DNA from: Variovorax sp. CF313 | GTDB taxonomy: Bacteria > Pseudomonadota > Gammaproteobacteria > Burkholderiales > Burkholderiaceae_C | DNA length: 38,765 nt | Direction: 5' to 3' | NCBI RefSeq assembly: GCF_000282635.1 | Contig: NZ_AKIW01000005.1 | Location: forward strand, 106,618-145,382 | Part shown: positions 10,417 to 19,271 of the stretch, piece by piece | Position numbering within the stretch: position 1 is the first letter of the stretch | Layout: every line of letters begins with the position of its first letter | Position numbers and translations under genes: made by a program | The notes under the pieces: model-generated | Database searches by the model: none | What the model was told of the DNA's origin: nothing | The model's input: only the letters and a program-made list of their open reading frames with translations

Positions 10417-11574
10417 CTATCGCCTGCCGCGCGCGTCCACCGGCCAGATGGCGACAAGCGTGCCGCCTTCGACCACGTGATACGCGTCATGCAGGTTGAC
10501 CGTCGGGTCGCAATGCGGCGTGACGAACTCCACGCGCGCACCCAGCGCGGGCCGCTGCGCCTGCGAGCCCTGGGGCGGTATCAACTTGCCGTGCTCGTCG
10601 CCGAAGAAGGCATAGCGGCTCGCGGCGTCGGCGCCTTTGGCCACCAGCGGCACGCCGCTGTCGGTCGAGAAGCACTTGGTGCCGCCGTCCACCGTCACCC
10701 AGCCGGTCGCATTCGTGCTGACCACTGCCGTCTGCACGAACAGCGAAACCTCGAAGGGCGACGGTTGCCCGTCGTTGGCGAGCACCTGCGTGTACTCGGC
10801 ATCCATGAACACATACGAGCCCGTCTGCAGTTCGGTAAACGCGTTCTCCTGTGAATCGAGATCGTGCGTGCCGGTGCCTGCACCGGTCACGATGTCGAAG
10901 TGCAGGCCCTGGCGCTTCGCCGCCGCGACGATGTCCGCCACCGTTTCGCGCAGGCCGGCCGCCGCCGTGCTGCGCTCCTCGCGCGACACGATGTGCTGCA
11001 GGTTGCCCGCATAAGACTGCAGCCCGCGCAGCCGCAGGCGCGGCTCGGCGGCCACCAGTGCCGCGAGTTCGAGCACCTTCGCCTGCGTGGCTGCGCCGGT
11101 GCGGTTGTAGCCCGCGCCGTAATCCACCAGCACGTCGAGCGGGTGCGTGAGTTCGCTCACCGCACGCGCCAGGTCGGCCAGGTTCTGCGGGTTGTCGACC
11201 ACCACCATCACGTCGCCCGGGCGCGCACGCTGCGCCAGCTTGATGAGCCGCGAGATCTTGCTCGGCGTGACGGCGGGCGAGGTGATGAGCACGCCCGGAA
11301 TGCCGCCCTGGACCATCACCTCCGCCTCGCCCAGCGTGACGCAGCTCACGCCGATGGCGCCCGCCGCAACCTGCCGCCGCGCGATCTCGACCGACTTGTG
11401 CGTCTTCACATGCGGTCGCAGGTTGATGCCGCGCGCCTTGGCGAAGGCGGCCATGCGTTCGATGTTGCGCGTCATTGCGGGCAGGTCGATCAGCAGGGCG
11501 GGCGTGTCGAGCAGGTGGCGGCCGCCGGGAACGCCGATGAGGGGCGCGTTGACTTGCAGCGGGTCTTGGGGCAT
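10417..11574 (-). CDS. DSD1-family PLP enzyme, D-threonine aldolase-like
   Basis: A 385-residue fold-type III PLP enzyme. Lys57 in RPHVKTHKS is the Schiff-base lysine, near the start of an alanine-racemase-like barrel. The metal site near the C-terminus reads His354-Cys-Asp356. His-x-Asp is the arrangement described for bacterial D-threonine aldolases, whereas D-serine dehydratases use His-x-Cys, so aldolase chemistry (D-threonine to glycine plus acetaldehyde, or related beta-hydroxy-D-amino acids) is more likely. The assignment rests on that motif and is inference. The ATG at 11574 begins the conserved frame. It is encoded alone. Confidence 0.87.
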   Translation of the reverse strand: MPQDPLQVNAPLIGVPGGRHLLDTPALLIDLPAMTRNIERMAAFAKARGINLRPHVKTHKSVEIARRQVAAGAIGVSCVTLGEAEVMVQGGIPGVLITSPAVTPSKISRLIKLAQRARPGDVMVVVDNPQNLADLARAVSELTHPLDVLVDYGAGYNRTGAATQAKVLELAALVAAEPRLRLRGLQSYAGNLQHIVSREERSTAAAGLRETVADIVAAAKRQGLHFDIVTGAGTGTHDLDSQENAFTELQTGSYVFMDAEYTQVLANDGQPSPFEVSLFVQTAVVSTNATGWVTVDGGTKCFSTDSGVPLVAKGADAASRYAFFGDEHGKLIPPQGSQAQRPALGARVEFVTPHCDPTVNLHDAYHVVEGGTLVAIWPVDARGRR

Positions 11575-11684
11575 CGGGAAAAGCCTTTGAAGGGGAGGGG
11601 GCGAGAAAAATGAGCCAGCATTTCGCGCGCGAATGATCGCACTGAATGCCTGCCTGGCGCAGGACGCCGGAGACGGAAATGTCC

Positions 11685-11990
11685 CTACGCCGGACGCGAT
11701 GGTCCGTGGTGCGTTGGCCGGCGCAGCGCCAGCCACCAGAGCAGCGCGGCATTGATCGCCCAACTGCCGGCCAGCAGCATCAGCGCCGTGTTCGCCACGC
11801 CGGGCGACAGGTCCAGCGTCAGCAAGCTCATCGACCATGGCAGCCCGCCCAAGACGGCGGCGAGCAGGCCCGCCTCGCTCTCGGGCACGGCGGCGCAGGC
11901 CAGGACACACGCGACGCCGGTGACCGTGTAGATCAGCGCGGCGACGCGCCATCCGAAGCGCGCTGGCGGCCGTGAATTTGCAGTGGGCAT
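11685..11990 (-). CDS. Small membrane protein
   Basis: A 101-residue protein with about three hydrophobic helices: VAALIYTVTGVACVLACAA (about 15-33), a Leu/Ala/Gly-rich segment near 42-60, and ALMLLAGSWAINAALLWWLAL (69-89, quoted only as a marker). The basic C-terminus suggests a cytoplasmic end. No family is recognised. It lies 110 bases upstream of the D-threonine-aldolase-like gene on the same strand. The 270 bases beyond its start (11991-12261) hold no gene I can support. Confidence 0.6.
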   Translation of the reverse strand: MPTANSRPPARFGWRVAALIYTVTGVACVLACAAVPESEAGLLAAVLGGLPWSMSLLTLDLSPGVANTALMLLAGSWAINAALLWWLALRRPTHHGPSRPA

Positions 11991-12261
11991 GCCCTGAGCA
12001 TCGCCGATCCCGCACCGGGCCGTGAAGGCCTGTTGCGCGAAGGGACGTAGTGTTCCGGCGATGCCGTTCCCAGCGGCTTCTTCGGCTTGTCATTTGAGCG
12101 CTCCACCATCTGAACATCCGGCGGCTGTCATCGAGGAGCGGCCTTGGCTGACACGCCCTCCCGAGGGGTGGCGGTGAGATGGCTGCCAGGGAGTTTGCGC
12201 AGGTCCGCACGGGCCTGCAGCGTGCTTCCCCGTCGAACCGACAACAAGACTGGGATTTCAC

Positions 12262-12519
12262 ATGGTTGAGTATTTCCGCGTAGGTCTTCCCTACATTCGA
12301 ATGCGCTTCAAGGTGCCGGCGCGGCGCGGCAGCAGGGTCGAGTTCAATGGCCGTTTCGGGATCATCTCCGGCGCGAGCGGCGAGTACCTGCTGGTGAAAT
12401 TCGACGGCGAGGCCGCAGCAGCCGTCGTCCACCCGATCGAGCTCAACTACGTGGAGACGGGCGAGGCTATCGAGCCTTTGTCGCCATTGATTCCAGAGGG
12501 CGCAGAGAGGGCACTCTGA
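12262..12519 (+). CDS. Small KOW/SH3-like hypothetical protein
   Basis: An 85-residue protein. Its middle (RGSRVEFNGRFGIISGASG, then YLLVKFDGE) resembles small beta-barrel proteins of phage and mobile DNA that start with a GxxVxxxGxxGxIxG turn and end with HPxxLxY. It is probably a single compact domain. The function is unknown. It stands just before the GGDEF gene on the same strand. Confidence 0.6.
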   Translation: MVEYFRVGLPYIRMRFKVPARRGSRVEFNGRFGIISGASGEYLLVKFDGEAAAAVVHPIELNYVETGEAIEPLSPLIPEGAERAL

Positions 12520-12626
12520 CGAGCCCTGGCGAGGGTTAATCCCGGAGATTTTTGTCTGCGGCAAGGCTATCTTGGCTGCGCGATCAGCTGCTGGCGGTCC
12601 CTGCTTGCCTGCCCGGACGGGGCCCA

Positions 12627-14246
12627 ATGGCTGATGATGGTGGCCAATTCAGCCAAGGATGTGCCAAAGTCGGGTATGAGTTCCAGACGTCATTGCGCCG
12701 AAGACACATAGTGTTTCGCCGGCCATCCATCACCTTCCGGACGACGGCTTTCGTGGCCGTGGTTTGCCTCACCCTCGTGGTGCTCGACTGCTGGAACAGC
12801 TGGCACGCGCGCACGGTCCTGCTCCAGCAGATGGGCGTCGCGGCGTCGAATCTCGCGCGTGCAATGGCACAGCAGGCGGAAGACACGGTCAAGCAGGCCG
12901 ATACGGCGCTGGTCGGCATCGTCGAGCGCGTCGAACACGACGGCACGGAGCCGGCGGCCGTCGAACGGCTTCGCAAGGTTCTTGCCATGCGGGTGGCCGA
13001 ACTCCCTCAGCTCGATGCGATTCACATCTATGACAAGGATGGAAACTGGGTCGCAAACTCCAGGCAGACGACGTCGCAGAATCCGAACCTGAACAATGCG
13101 AGCCGGGAGTACTTTCTATTTCATCGAGAGCACGAGGAGCGGGGGCCGCACATCGGCATTCCGGTGCAAAGCCGAACCAACGGAAAGCTGCTCGTTCCCG
13201 TCTCCCGGCGCATCAACAATGCGGATGGCAGCTTCGCCGGCGTGGTGCTTGCGTCGATCGATATCGACTTCTTCAAGAAGTTCTACGACAGCCTCGACAT
13301 AGGCCGTGCCGGCGCGATCGGGCTGGTCCTCGAAACCGGGACCATGATGATTCGCCGGCCGTACAGCGCAGACATGGTGGGACGGAACATGCGGGAGACC
13401 GGGCTCTTCCGCGCATACCTTGCACAAGGTCCGGTAGGAACGACCGAAGTCTTATCAGCGCAGGACGGCGTCACGCGCCTGAACAGCTTTCGGCGTCTCG
13501 ACAACTATCCGTTGTTCGTTACTGCAGCACTTTCGAAGGATGAGATCCTGGCCGCATGGTGGCAGGACACGCTCTGGCATACGGCGGGCATCATTCTCAT
13601 GACGTCGATCGTCGGCTTCGTCGGATGGCGGCTGGTGAAGCAGATGGAACTGCGAAACAAGAGCGAGGCCGAACTGCGGCGGGCGCGCGACGCGCTGGAA
13701 ACGCTCAACAAGACCTTGAATACGCTCGCCATGGAGGACGGCCTTACCGGGTTGGCAAATCGCCGCCAGTTCGACGTGACGCTCGACAGCGAATTCAGCC
13801 GGGCCATGCGCGATGCGAGCACCCTGGCGCTCATCATGATCGATGTCGATTGCTTCAAGCAGTACAACGACATCTATGGACATGCGGCCGGCGACGAGTG
13901 CCTGCAGACGATCAGCCGCACGATCGCCAGCCTCGCTTCGCGCCGTCCGGGAGATCTCGCGGCCCGCTACGGCGGAGAAGAACTCGCGGTGTTGTTGCCG
14001 CATACCGATGTGGCTGGCGCCGTCATCCTGGCGGAAAGAATCCGCAGTGCAGTTCGTGGCCTGGAAATCGTGCACGCCGGTACGCCAGACGGGTTCGTGA
14101 CGCTGAGTGCCGGCGTGGATGCGCTCAGCCCCGCAATCACCAAGGGGCCGCCGAAGGCGTTGATCCAGGCAGCCGACAAGGCGCTGTACGAGGCCAAGAT
14201 GGGGGGGCGGAACCGTGTTTGCACGACGATGCGAAAGGCCGCCTGA
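12627..14246 (+). CDS. Membrane diguanylate cyclase (PDC/dCache sensor-GGDEF)
   Basis: Domains in order: a transmembrane helix (TTAFVAVVCLTLVVLDCW), an extracytoplasmic PDC-type sensor of about 250 residues containing the typical YFLFHREH...IGIPV and SRRINNADGSFAGVVLASID segments, a second transmembrane helix, a short coiled coil and a GGDEF domain. The active-site loop is RYGGEEL, so it should make c-di-GMP from two GTP. I see no RxxD inhibitory site just before it. Starts are uncertain: TTG 12552, ATG 12627 and GTG 12711 are in frame; the first transmembrane helix begins after 12711, so all give a complete protein. The ligand of the sensor is unknown. Confidence 0.88.
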   Translation: MADDGGQFSQGCAKVGYEFQTSLRRRHIVFRRPSITFRTTAFVAVVCLTLVVLDCWNSWHARTVLLQQMGVAASNLARAMAQQAEDTVKQADTALVGIVERVEHDGTEPAAVERLRKVLAMRVAELPQLDAIHIYDKDGNWVANSRQTTSQNPNLNNASREYFLFHREHEERGPHIGIPVQSRTNGKLLVPVSRRINNADGSFAGVVLASIDIDFFKKFYDSLDIGRAGAIGLVLETGTMMIRRPYSADMVGRNMRETGLFRAYLAQGPVGTTEVLSAQDGVTRLNSFRRLDNYPLFVTAALSKDEILAAWWQDTLWHTAGIILMTSIVGFVGWRLVKQMELRNKSEAELRRARDALETLNKTLNTLAMEDGLTGLANRRQFDVTLDSEFSRAMRDASTLALIMIDVDCFKQYNDIYGHAAGDECLQTISRTIASLASRRPGDLAARYGGEELAVLLPHTDVAGAVILAERIRSAVRGLEIVHAGTPDGFVTLSAGVDALSPAITKGPPKALIQAADKALYEAKMGGRNRVCTTMRKAA

Positions 14247-14467
14247 AGGGGACACGGCTTGAAGGAGCCCGTCGCCTTGAAACGGACCCAAGCCAACCCT
14301 GATGGCGACAACGGCCGGTCGCTTGCGAACCGGTGCCTACGCGCCCTCCCGCAGCGGTGGGGCTTGCATGCGTTCCTGCCCCGGCATCGGAGAGTGGCAA
14401 AACGTCTGGCTCCTGCGTCGCAGTGGTATGCAGTCGCGCGTCCGACCTCCCGGCATGCCGGCGGGGT

Positions 14468-14601
14468 ATGGGCAACTTCGCGATGCTCACCATGAACGCC
14501 GACGCGCAGCTTCGATGGCGCGCATGTACAAGCCCGACCCGACGCTGCCGCGGGATCAGCAGGACAAGCGCTCGGTGATCCCAATGGAGGCTGTGACTTG
14601 A
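14468..14601 (+). pseudogene. Fragment of an SRAP (YedK/HMCES-like) gene
   Basis: Two adjoining frames read GNFAMLTMNADA and then MARMYKPDPTLP...DKRSVIP. Joined by a one-base shift near 14512, they resemble the late part of SOS-response-associated peptidases, which protect abasic sites by covalent capture. The catalytic Cys2 half is absent. It is a short decayed relic; the assignment is from memory of the family. Confidence 0.45.
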
Positions 14602-14623
14602 CGCAATCTCCTCCACCGAGGAA

Positions 14624-14740
14624 GCACGAGGCTTGGCCAAAGCGTCCCTCATGCTCTGCTTCAGCACCGGCCTGGCGATCACGATGGTTGCGGCGGGCGT
14701 CGTCGCTGCCCTGGGTGTGAAGCATGTCGCCGGTGTGGTC
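14624..14740 (+). pseudogene. Fragment of a NicO-type nickel/cobalt exporter gene
   Basis: The frame LMLCFSTGLAITMVAAGVVAALGVKHV resembles a late transmembrane helix of NicO/RcnA-family exporters (shown as residues about 5-31 of the frame). Everything before it and the remaining helices are missing; the frame then runs into unrelated sequence to 14850. It looks like a relic beside the copper genes. Confidence 0.42.
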
Positions 14741-14854
14741 CAGAGCCACAGTTCACCCGTACTGACGGCGAAACTGCCTGACCAAGGCATCGGCGGGTCC
14801 ACGATTCCGTTCGCGCGCTCGTTTTCATCCCGGAGCGACGGGCTTTGAAAGTGC

Positions 14855-15157
14855 CTACGCGCCGAGACGCGGGCGCAGCCATCCAAAGAAAGAGCCTGCC
14901 AGGAACGCCCACAGGCTCATCACGAGAAAGGCTTCGACAAAGCCGCGCACCGAAAAGGGCGCGGGCCGACTGAGGACGGAGAAGTCCATGCCATGGAACA
15001 GGCTGTTCATGAAGCTCAGAAACGGGCCGGGTGCAGCGACCCAGGCCAGGGTGCACAGGGCATAGAAAACCGCGACGGTGGTGGCCAGCGCCACTCCTGT
15101 GCGAAGCGCGGTCGACGGTGCGCCGCTTTCCTGAATCGAAGGCGACGTGTGGTTCAT
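14855..15157 (-). CDS. DUF5676-like small membrane protein
   Basis: A 100-residue protein with two hydrophobic helices: TTVAVFYALCTLAWVAA (about 26-42) and VEAFLVMSLWAFLAGSFFGWL (about 73-93). The loop between them (PFLSFMNSLFHGMDFSVLS) matches the pattern of the DUF5676 family (xxxMHxLFHGxDxxxL), small inner-membrane proteins often found in metal-resistance islands. The function is unknown. It is divergent from the Met-rich protein at 15287. GGAG lies just upstream of the ATG at 15157. Confidence 0.7.
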   Translation of the reverse strand: MNHTSPSIQESGAPSTALRTGVALATTVAVFYALCTLAWVAAPGPFLSFMNSLFHGMDFSVLSRPAPFSVRGFVEAFLVMSLWAFLAGSFFGWLRPRLGA

Positions 15158-15220
15158 GAATTCTCCTTGGAGGTTGGAGATGCCTCTCAGCCAATCCAGG
15201 CGCGCCGCGAGCCTTCTGCC

Positions 15221-15234
15221 TTGACCTAGCGCAA
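15221..15234. promoter_or_regulatory. Candidate FNR/CRP-like box
   Basis: TTGACCTAGCGCAA lies between the divergent DUF5676 gene and the Met-rich gene. It fits the TTGAC-N4-(G)CAA pattern of FNR/ANR-type sites in beta- and gammaproteobacteria (consensus TTGAT-N4-ATCAA). Binding is inferred. Confidence 0.35.
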
Positions 15235-15286
15235 GCTGCGGAGCGCTGGGTGTCCCGAAACTTGGTTAACAAGCCGGAGGCCCTCT

Positions 15287-15700
15287 ATGCGCTCAATTCT
15301 TCTTCTCACCATCACCGCGGCGCTTTCGAGCGGCGCACTGGCGCAATCCGCGCAGGACCATGGTGCCCATCACCCTGCGAACGCGGTAGCGCCAACGTCT
15401 GGAACGTCGAAGGCGCCCAAAGTACCACCTGTGCAGATGGAGATGCAGATGAAGTCCATGCAGGCGATGCACCAAAAGATGATGGACGCGAAGACGCCGG
15501 ACGAACGCCAGGCGTTGATGGGCGAACACATGAAGGCCATGCAGGACGGCATGGCGATGATGGGCCAAATGCACACTTCCGACGGCAAAGGCGGCGCGCG
15601 CATGTCTCCCGAGATGATGGGCAAGCGCATGGACATGATGGAAATGATGATGCAGATGATGATGGACCGCGACGGGATGAAGCCACCGGCGGCCAAGTAG
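15287..15700 (+). CDS. Met-rich periplasmic protein (probable copper/silver binding)
   Basis: A 137-residue protein with a Sec signal peptide (LLLTITAALSSGALAQ) and then an extremely Met-rich helix-forming region: 28 of 137 residues are Met, many in MxM, MMxM and MMM runs, with His in DHGAHH. Such Met clusters bind Cu(I) or Ag(I). No cysteine is present. The role inferred is a periplasmic copper buffer feeding or protecting the export system encoded downstream. GGAGG sits six bases before the ATG at 15287. It is the first gene of a plus-strand series that runs to the P-type ATPase. Confidence 0.8.
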   Translation: MRSILLLTITAALSSGALAQSAQDHGAHHPANAVAPTSGTSKAPKVPPVQMEMQMKSMQAMHQKMMDAKTPDERQALMGEHMKAMQDGMAMMGQMHTSDGKGGARMSPEMMGKRMDMMEMMMQMMMDRDGMKPPAAK

Positions 15701-15724
15701 CCGTCGGCCGCAAGGAGCAAGGCC

Positions 15725-15961
15725 ATGGGCGATATGAACCACGAACCGCCCCCGTTCTGGCGCTCGCGCGGAGGCGTAGTGCTGCTCGTCGTATCGGCAG
15801 TCGGCGGTTTTCTTCTGTTCACCGAACACCGCGCCCATGTATTGGGCGTCTTGCCGTTCGCACTTCTGCTGGCGTGCCCGCTGATGCACCTCTTCATGCA
15901 CCATGGCCACCACCACGGCAGCCACTCAAGAAAGGCTGACGATGAACACCCCAGACAATGA
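15725..15961 (+). CDS. DUF2933 family membrane protein
   Basis: A 78-residue protein with two hydrophobic helices (GGVVLLVVSAVGGFLLF and VLGVLPFALLLACPLMHLFM) and a His-rich tail (HHGHHHGSHS). The order FWRSRGG, TEHRAH, CPLMHLFMH is the DUF2933 signature. The His tail and CPxxH suggest metal binding at the membrane, but the function is unknown. It lies 24 bases after the Met-rich gene and overlaps the next gene by 20 bases, so it is translationally coupled. Confidence 0.85.
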   Translation: MGDMNHEPPPFWRSRGGVVLLVVSAVGGFLLFTEHRAHVLGVLPFALLLACPLMHLFMHHGHHHGSHSRKADDEHPRQ

Positions 15962-16616
15962 CTACGGCCTGTGGGACCTGGGGGTTCTCAACTCGGCCAT
16001 CTTCGTCGGGTTCGCCTACAGCTTCTTCAAGCCGACGACCCTGCGCGACTGGCGCAGCTTCGGCGCCTACTCCGGGTTCATCGTCGCGCTGTTCGCGGAG
16101 ATGTACGGCTTCCCGCTGACCATCTACCTGCTGTCGGGCTGGCTGGGCTCGAAGTTTCCGGGTGTCAACCTGTTCGGTCACGACGCCGGTCACCTATGGT
16201 GGCTGCTGACCGGTCGGCATGGCAATCCGCACCTCGGTGTACTCCACATCCTGAGCATCGTCGTGCTCTTCGCTGGTTTCATGCTGCTCTCGAAGGCCTG
16301 GTACGTGCTCTATCATGCCCAGCGGCGTCATGCGCTTGCGACCGCGGGACCGTACCGACTGGTGCGCCATCCGCAGTACATCGGCTTCGTGCTCATCATG
16401 TTCGGCTTCCTGCTGCAATGGCCGACACTGCTGACGATGGCGATGTTCCCGGTGCTCGTGGCGATGTATGTGCGGTTGGCCATCTCCGAGGAGCGCGACT
16501 CGGAAGCCGCATTCGGCGACGCGTGGCGCGATTACGCGGCTGCCACGCCACGGTTCATTCCGCATTTCTCGAAAGACGACCGTGGCCGGCCGGTCAACAG
16601 CCACACGGGGCGCTGA
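15942..16616 (+). CDS. Isoprenylcysteine methyltransferase (ICMT/PEMT)-like membrane protein
   Basis: A 224-residue protein with about five transmembrane helices. The C-terminal half carries the ICMT/PEMT SAM-binding pattern: [14 protein letters not shown] (about 142-155), then the acidic pair in [15 protein letters not shown] and a terminal [10 protein letters not shown]. This suggests an integral-membrane, SAM-dependent methyltransferase; its substrate in a copper cluster is unknown. The N-terminal half (two helices and a segment rich in His and Gly before the core) is outside the usual core. AAAGG precedes the ATG at 15942. It is coupled to the DUF2933 gene and overlaps the next by 35 bases. 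Confidence 0.82.
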   Translation: MNTPDNDYGLWDLGVLNSAIFVGFAYSFFKPTTLRDWRSFGAYSGFIVALFAEMYGFPLTIYLLSGWLGSKFPGVNLFGHDAGHLWWLLTGRHGNPHLGVLHILSIVVLFAGFMLLSKAWYVLYHAQRRHALATAGPYRLVRHPQYIGFVLIMFGFLLQWPTLLTMAMFPVLVAMYVRLAISEERDSEAAFGDAWRDYAAATPRFIPHFSKDDRGRPVNSHTGR

Positions 16617-16869
16617 GCTCGCTTCCGGTCTCGGCGCCATGGTTTTGGGCGCCGGTTTGGCGCTCATTGCCCCAGAGGCCATTCGGCCCTACGCCGTCCC
16701 ATTGCTCGGCGTGGGTCTGCTGGTCCATGGCGCAGGGATGACACTGAAGTACCGGCTCGAAGGCCGCGAAAGTCCACCGGCCTGGTGGGAGCGGTTGCTG
16801 TTCTGGTTGTGCTGGGCATTTCTGGCCGGTGGCGGCCTCTGGATTGCCTCGGTATTGGCGTTTCGGTAG
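16582..16869 (+). CDS. Small membrane protein of the copper module
   Basis: A 95-residue protein if started at the GTG at 16582 (overlapping the methyltransferase gene by 35 bases; the frame is open further upstream). It has three hydrophobic segments: [15 protein letters not shown], a Gly/Leu-rich [15 protein letters not shown], and [20 protein letters not shown] at the end, separated by a charged loop with WWER. There is no known domain. Tight coupling suggests it works with the ICMT-like protein. The start is uncertain. Confidence 0.6.
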   Translation: MAGRSTATRGAELASGLGAMVLGAGLALIAPEAIRPYAVPLLGVGLLVHGAGMTLKYRLEGRESPPAWWERLLFWLCWAFLAGGGLWIASVLAFR

Positions 16870-16875
16870 CGCCTC

Positions 16876-16906
16876 TTGACCTTCCAACCATGGGAAGGTT
16901 GAAACT
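16876..16906 (+). promoter_or_regulatory. CueR-type (MerR family) promoter for the copper ATPase
   Basis: The -35 is TTGACC (16876-16881), the -10 is GAAACT (16901-16906), and the spacer is 19 bases, longer than normal, as in MerR-family promoters. Inside it lies a perfect dyad ACCTTCC-N7-GGAAGGT (16879-16899), the known CueR operator pattern. This predicts copper/silver induction of the ATPase by an activator that untwists the promoter. No cueR gene is in the window. Confidence 0.85.
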
Positions 16907-16929
16907 AGCCACAACAACAGGAGAGCGCG

Positions 16930-19236
16930 ATGCGACCCAGCAACGTAACGACCCATGACCCCATCCGCCCGCCCCCGACAAAACCGGCGCCGGACGGACG
17001 ACCTCACGAAGGCCAGCACGTCATGCCAGACGGCACCGTGATGGACGATGCCCACCATGGCCACAGCCACCACGCCCATGCGCACGCTGCCGCCAAGCCG
17101 GCGGCCGAGGGCGACCAGGGTCAGGTCGAGTACACCTGCCCGATGCACCCTCAGGTGCGTCAGATGGGTCCGGGCAACTGCCCGATTTGCGGGATGACGC
17201 TCGAGCCGGTGCTGGCGACGGCAGAGCAGGGCGAGAGCCCCGAGCTGCGGGACATGACGAAGCGGTTTTGGGTCGGCATGGCGCTCACGGTGCCGGTCTT
17301 TGCCCTGGAGATGGGCGGACACCTCTTCAATATCCACCACCTCATCGCGCAGCAGCCCTCGAACTGGGTGCAATTGCTGCTGGGAACACCGGTCGTGCTG
17401 TGGGCAGGTTGGCCCTTCTTCGTGCGTGCTGTGGCATCGGTGAGGAACCGAAGCCTGAACATGTTCTCGCTCATCGCGTTGGGCACCGGAGCGGCCTGGA
17501 TCTACAGCATCGTCGGGACCGTCGCGCCCGGGCTGTTTCCGGCTGAACTTCGGCTGCAAGGCGGTGCCGTTCAGGTCTACTTCGAGGCTGCGGCGGTGAT
17601 CACGGTGTTGGTGCTGCTGGGCCAGGTGCTCGAGCTTCGAGCGCGCGAGAAGACGTCCGGGGCCATCAAGGCCCTGCTCGGGCTTGCGCCGAAGACCGCG
17701 ATCAAGGTGAAGGCCGATGGTTCGGACGAAACCGTTCAGGTCGATGCCATCCAGGTCGGTGACCTCCTGCGCGTGCGACCTGGCGAGAAGGTCCCGGTCG
17801 ACGGCGAACTCACCGACGGCAAGGGCAACGTCGATGAGTCGATGGTCACGGGCGAACCCATTCCCGTGGCAAAAGCGGTCGGCTCCAAGGTGACTGCCGG
17901 AACGCTCAACCAGACCGGGGGCTTCGTCATGCGCGCCGAGAAGGTCGGCGCGGATACGCTGCTCTCGCAAATCGTTCACATGGTGGCGGCGGCCCAGCGC
18001 AGCCGCGCGCCCATCCAGCGCATGGCCGACCAGGTTGCGGGCTGGTTCGTGCCGATCGTCATCCTGATCGCGGTCATCACGTTCGGCGTCTGGCTGGTGT
18101 GGGGCCCCCCGCCGGCGTTCAGCTACGCCCTCATCACGGCGGTCGCCGTTCTCATCATTGCCTGTCCGTGTGCGCTGGGCCTGGCCACGCCGATGTCCAT
18201 CATGGTCGGGGTCGGCAAGGGCGCGCAGCACGGCGTGCTTGTCCGCGATGCGGAAGCGCTCGAGCGCATGGAAAAAGTCGACACGCTGGTGCTCGACAAG
18301 ACCGGGACGCTGACCGAGGGGCGGCCGAAAGTCGTCCACGTCGAACCGACCGAGGGTTTCAGCAAGGACGACGTACTGCAGAAGCTCGCGAGCGTCGAGC
18401 GGGCCAGTGAACACCCGTTGGCCCTGGCCATCGTGAACGCGGCGCAGGAGGGAAAGTTGAACCTGTCCGCCGTCACGGACTTCGACTCGCCCGTCGGCAA
18501 GGGTGTGGTCGGCACGGTCGACGGACAGCAGGTGGTCTCGGGCAGCGCGAAGTTCCTGGCCGAGAGCGGCATCGAATCGGCGCCATTGAACCAGGCTGCG
18601 GAAGAGCAGCGCGCCAAGGCGGCCACCGTCATCTTCGTCGGCGTCAATGGCAAGCTCGCCGGCTTCGTCGCAATCGCCGACCCCATCAAGGCCACGACGC
18701 CCCAGGCGCTCCAGCTGCTGAAGGCTGCAGGTATTCGCATCGTCATGCTCACGGGCGATGGCAAGACGACGGCCGAAGCTGTGGGCAAACAGTTGGGCAT
18801 CGACGAAGTCGTTGCCGAGGTGTTCCCCGAGGACAAGGTCGCGGTCGTGCAGCGCCTGATGAAAGAGGGCCGGGTCGTGGCCATGGGCGGCGACGGCGTC
18901 AACGACTCGCCAGCGCTTGCCGCCGCCACGGTTGGCATCGCGATGGGCACCGGCACCGACGTGGCGATGGAAAGCGCCGGCATCACGCTGCTCAAGGGCG
19001 ACCTGATGGGCATCGTTCGCGCGAGGACGCTGTCGCACGCCGTCATGCGCAACATCCGCCAGAACCTGTTCCTCTCGTTCGCCTACAACGTGGCCGGCAT
19101 CCCGCTTGCGGCAGGGGTGCTCTACCCCTTCTTCGGCATGCTCCTGTCGCCGGTCGTTGCCGCTGCGGCGATGGCGCTGTCGTCGGTCAGCGTGATCGGC
19201 AACGCGCTCCGACTGCGGACGGTGAAGGTGGAGTAG
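16930..19236 (+). CDS. Cu(I)/Ag(I)-exporting P1B-type ATPase
   Basis: A 768-residue heavy-metal ATPase. The N-terminus is His-rich (about 42-52, [11 protein letters not shown]) and is followed by a heavy-metal-binding YHS-like domain with CPMHP and CPICGM (residues 70-89) instead of the usual CxxC HMA domain. Then come the transmembrane core with the CPC motif (Cys412-Pro-Cys414), the phosphorylation motif DKTGTLTEG (Asp456), the SEHPLA nucleotide-binding motif and [10 protein letters not shown]. It should export monovalent copper or silver from the cytoplasm. The YHS-like/His-rich N-terminus is as in SilP/CopA-type island ATPases. GGAG precedes the ATG at 16930. The CueR-type promoter is directly upstream, so it can be transcribed apart from the module before it. 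Confidence 0.95.
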   Translation: MRPSNVTTHDPIRPPPTKPAPDGRPHEGQHVMPDGTVMDDAHHGHSHHAHAHAAAKPAAEGDQGQVEYTCPMHPQVRQMGPGNCPICGMTLEPVLATAEQGESPELRDMTKRFWVGMALTVPVFALEMGGHLFNIHHLIAQQPSNWVQLLLGTPVVLWAGWPFFVRAVASVRNRSLNMFSLIALGTGAAWIYSIVGTVAPGLFPAELRLQGGAVQVYFEAAAVITVLVLLGQVLELRAREKTSGAIKALLGLAPKTAIKVKADGSDETVQVDAIQVGDLLRVRPGEKVPVDGELTDGKGNVDESMVTGEPIPVAKAVGSKVTAGTLNQTGGFVMRAEKVGADTLLSQIVHMVAAAQRSRAPIQRMADQVAGWFVPIVILIAVITFGVWLVWGPPPAFSYALITAVAVLIIACPCALGLATPMSIMVGVGKGAQHGVLVRDAEALERMEKVDTLVLDKTGTLTEGRPKVVHVEPTEGFSKDDVLQKLASVERASEHPLALAIVNAAQEGKLNLSAVTDFDSPVGKGVVGTVDGQQVVSGSAKFLAESGIESAPLNQAAEEQRAKAATVIFVGVNGKLAGFVAIADPIKATTPQALQLLKAAGIRIVMLTGDGKTTAEAVGKQLGIDEVVAEVFPEDKVAVVQRLMKEGRVVAMGGDGVNDSPALAAATVGIAMGTGTDVAMESAGITLLKGDLMGIVRARTLSHAVMRNIRQNLFLSFAYNVAGIPLAAGVLYPFFGMLLSPVVAAAAMALSSVSVIGNALRLRTVKVE

Positions 19237-19271
19237 CGTTTCTCACCACGGCGTGTCCCCCGGCGTCGCCC

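Noticed and set aside
14137..14886. 249-codon minus-strand frame
   Set aside because: Spans the GGDEF 3' end and two relics on the other strand; composition and motifs do not fit a protein.
16594..19038. 814-codon minus-strand frame opposite the copper ATPase
   Set aside because: Shadow frame without signatures; the ATPase on the plus strand has all its motifs.
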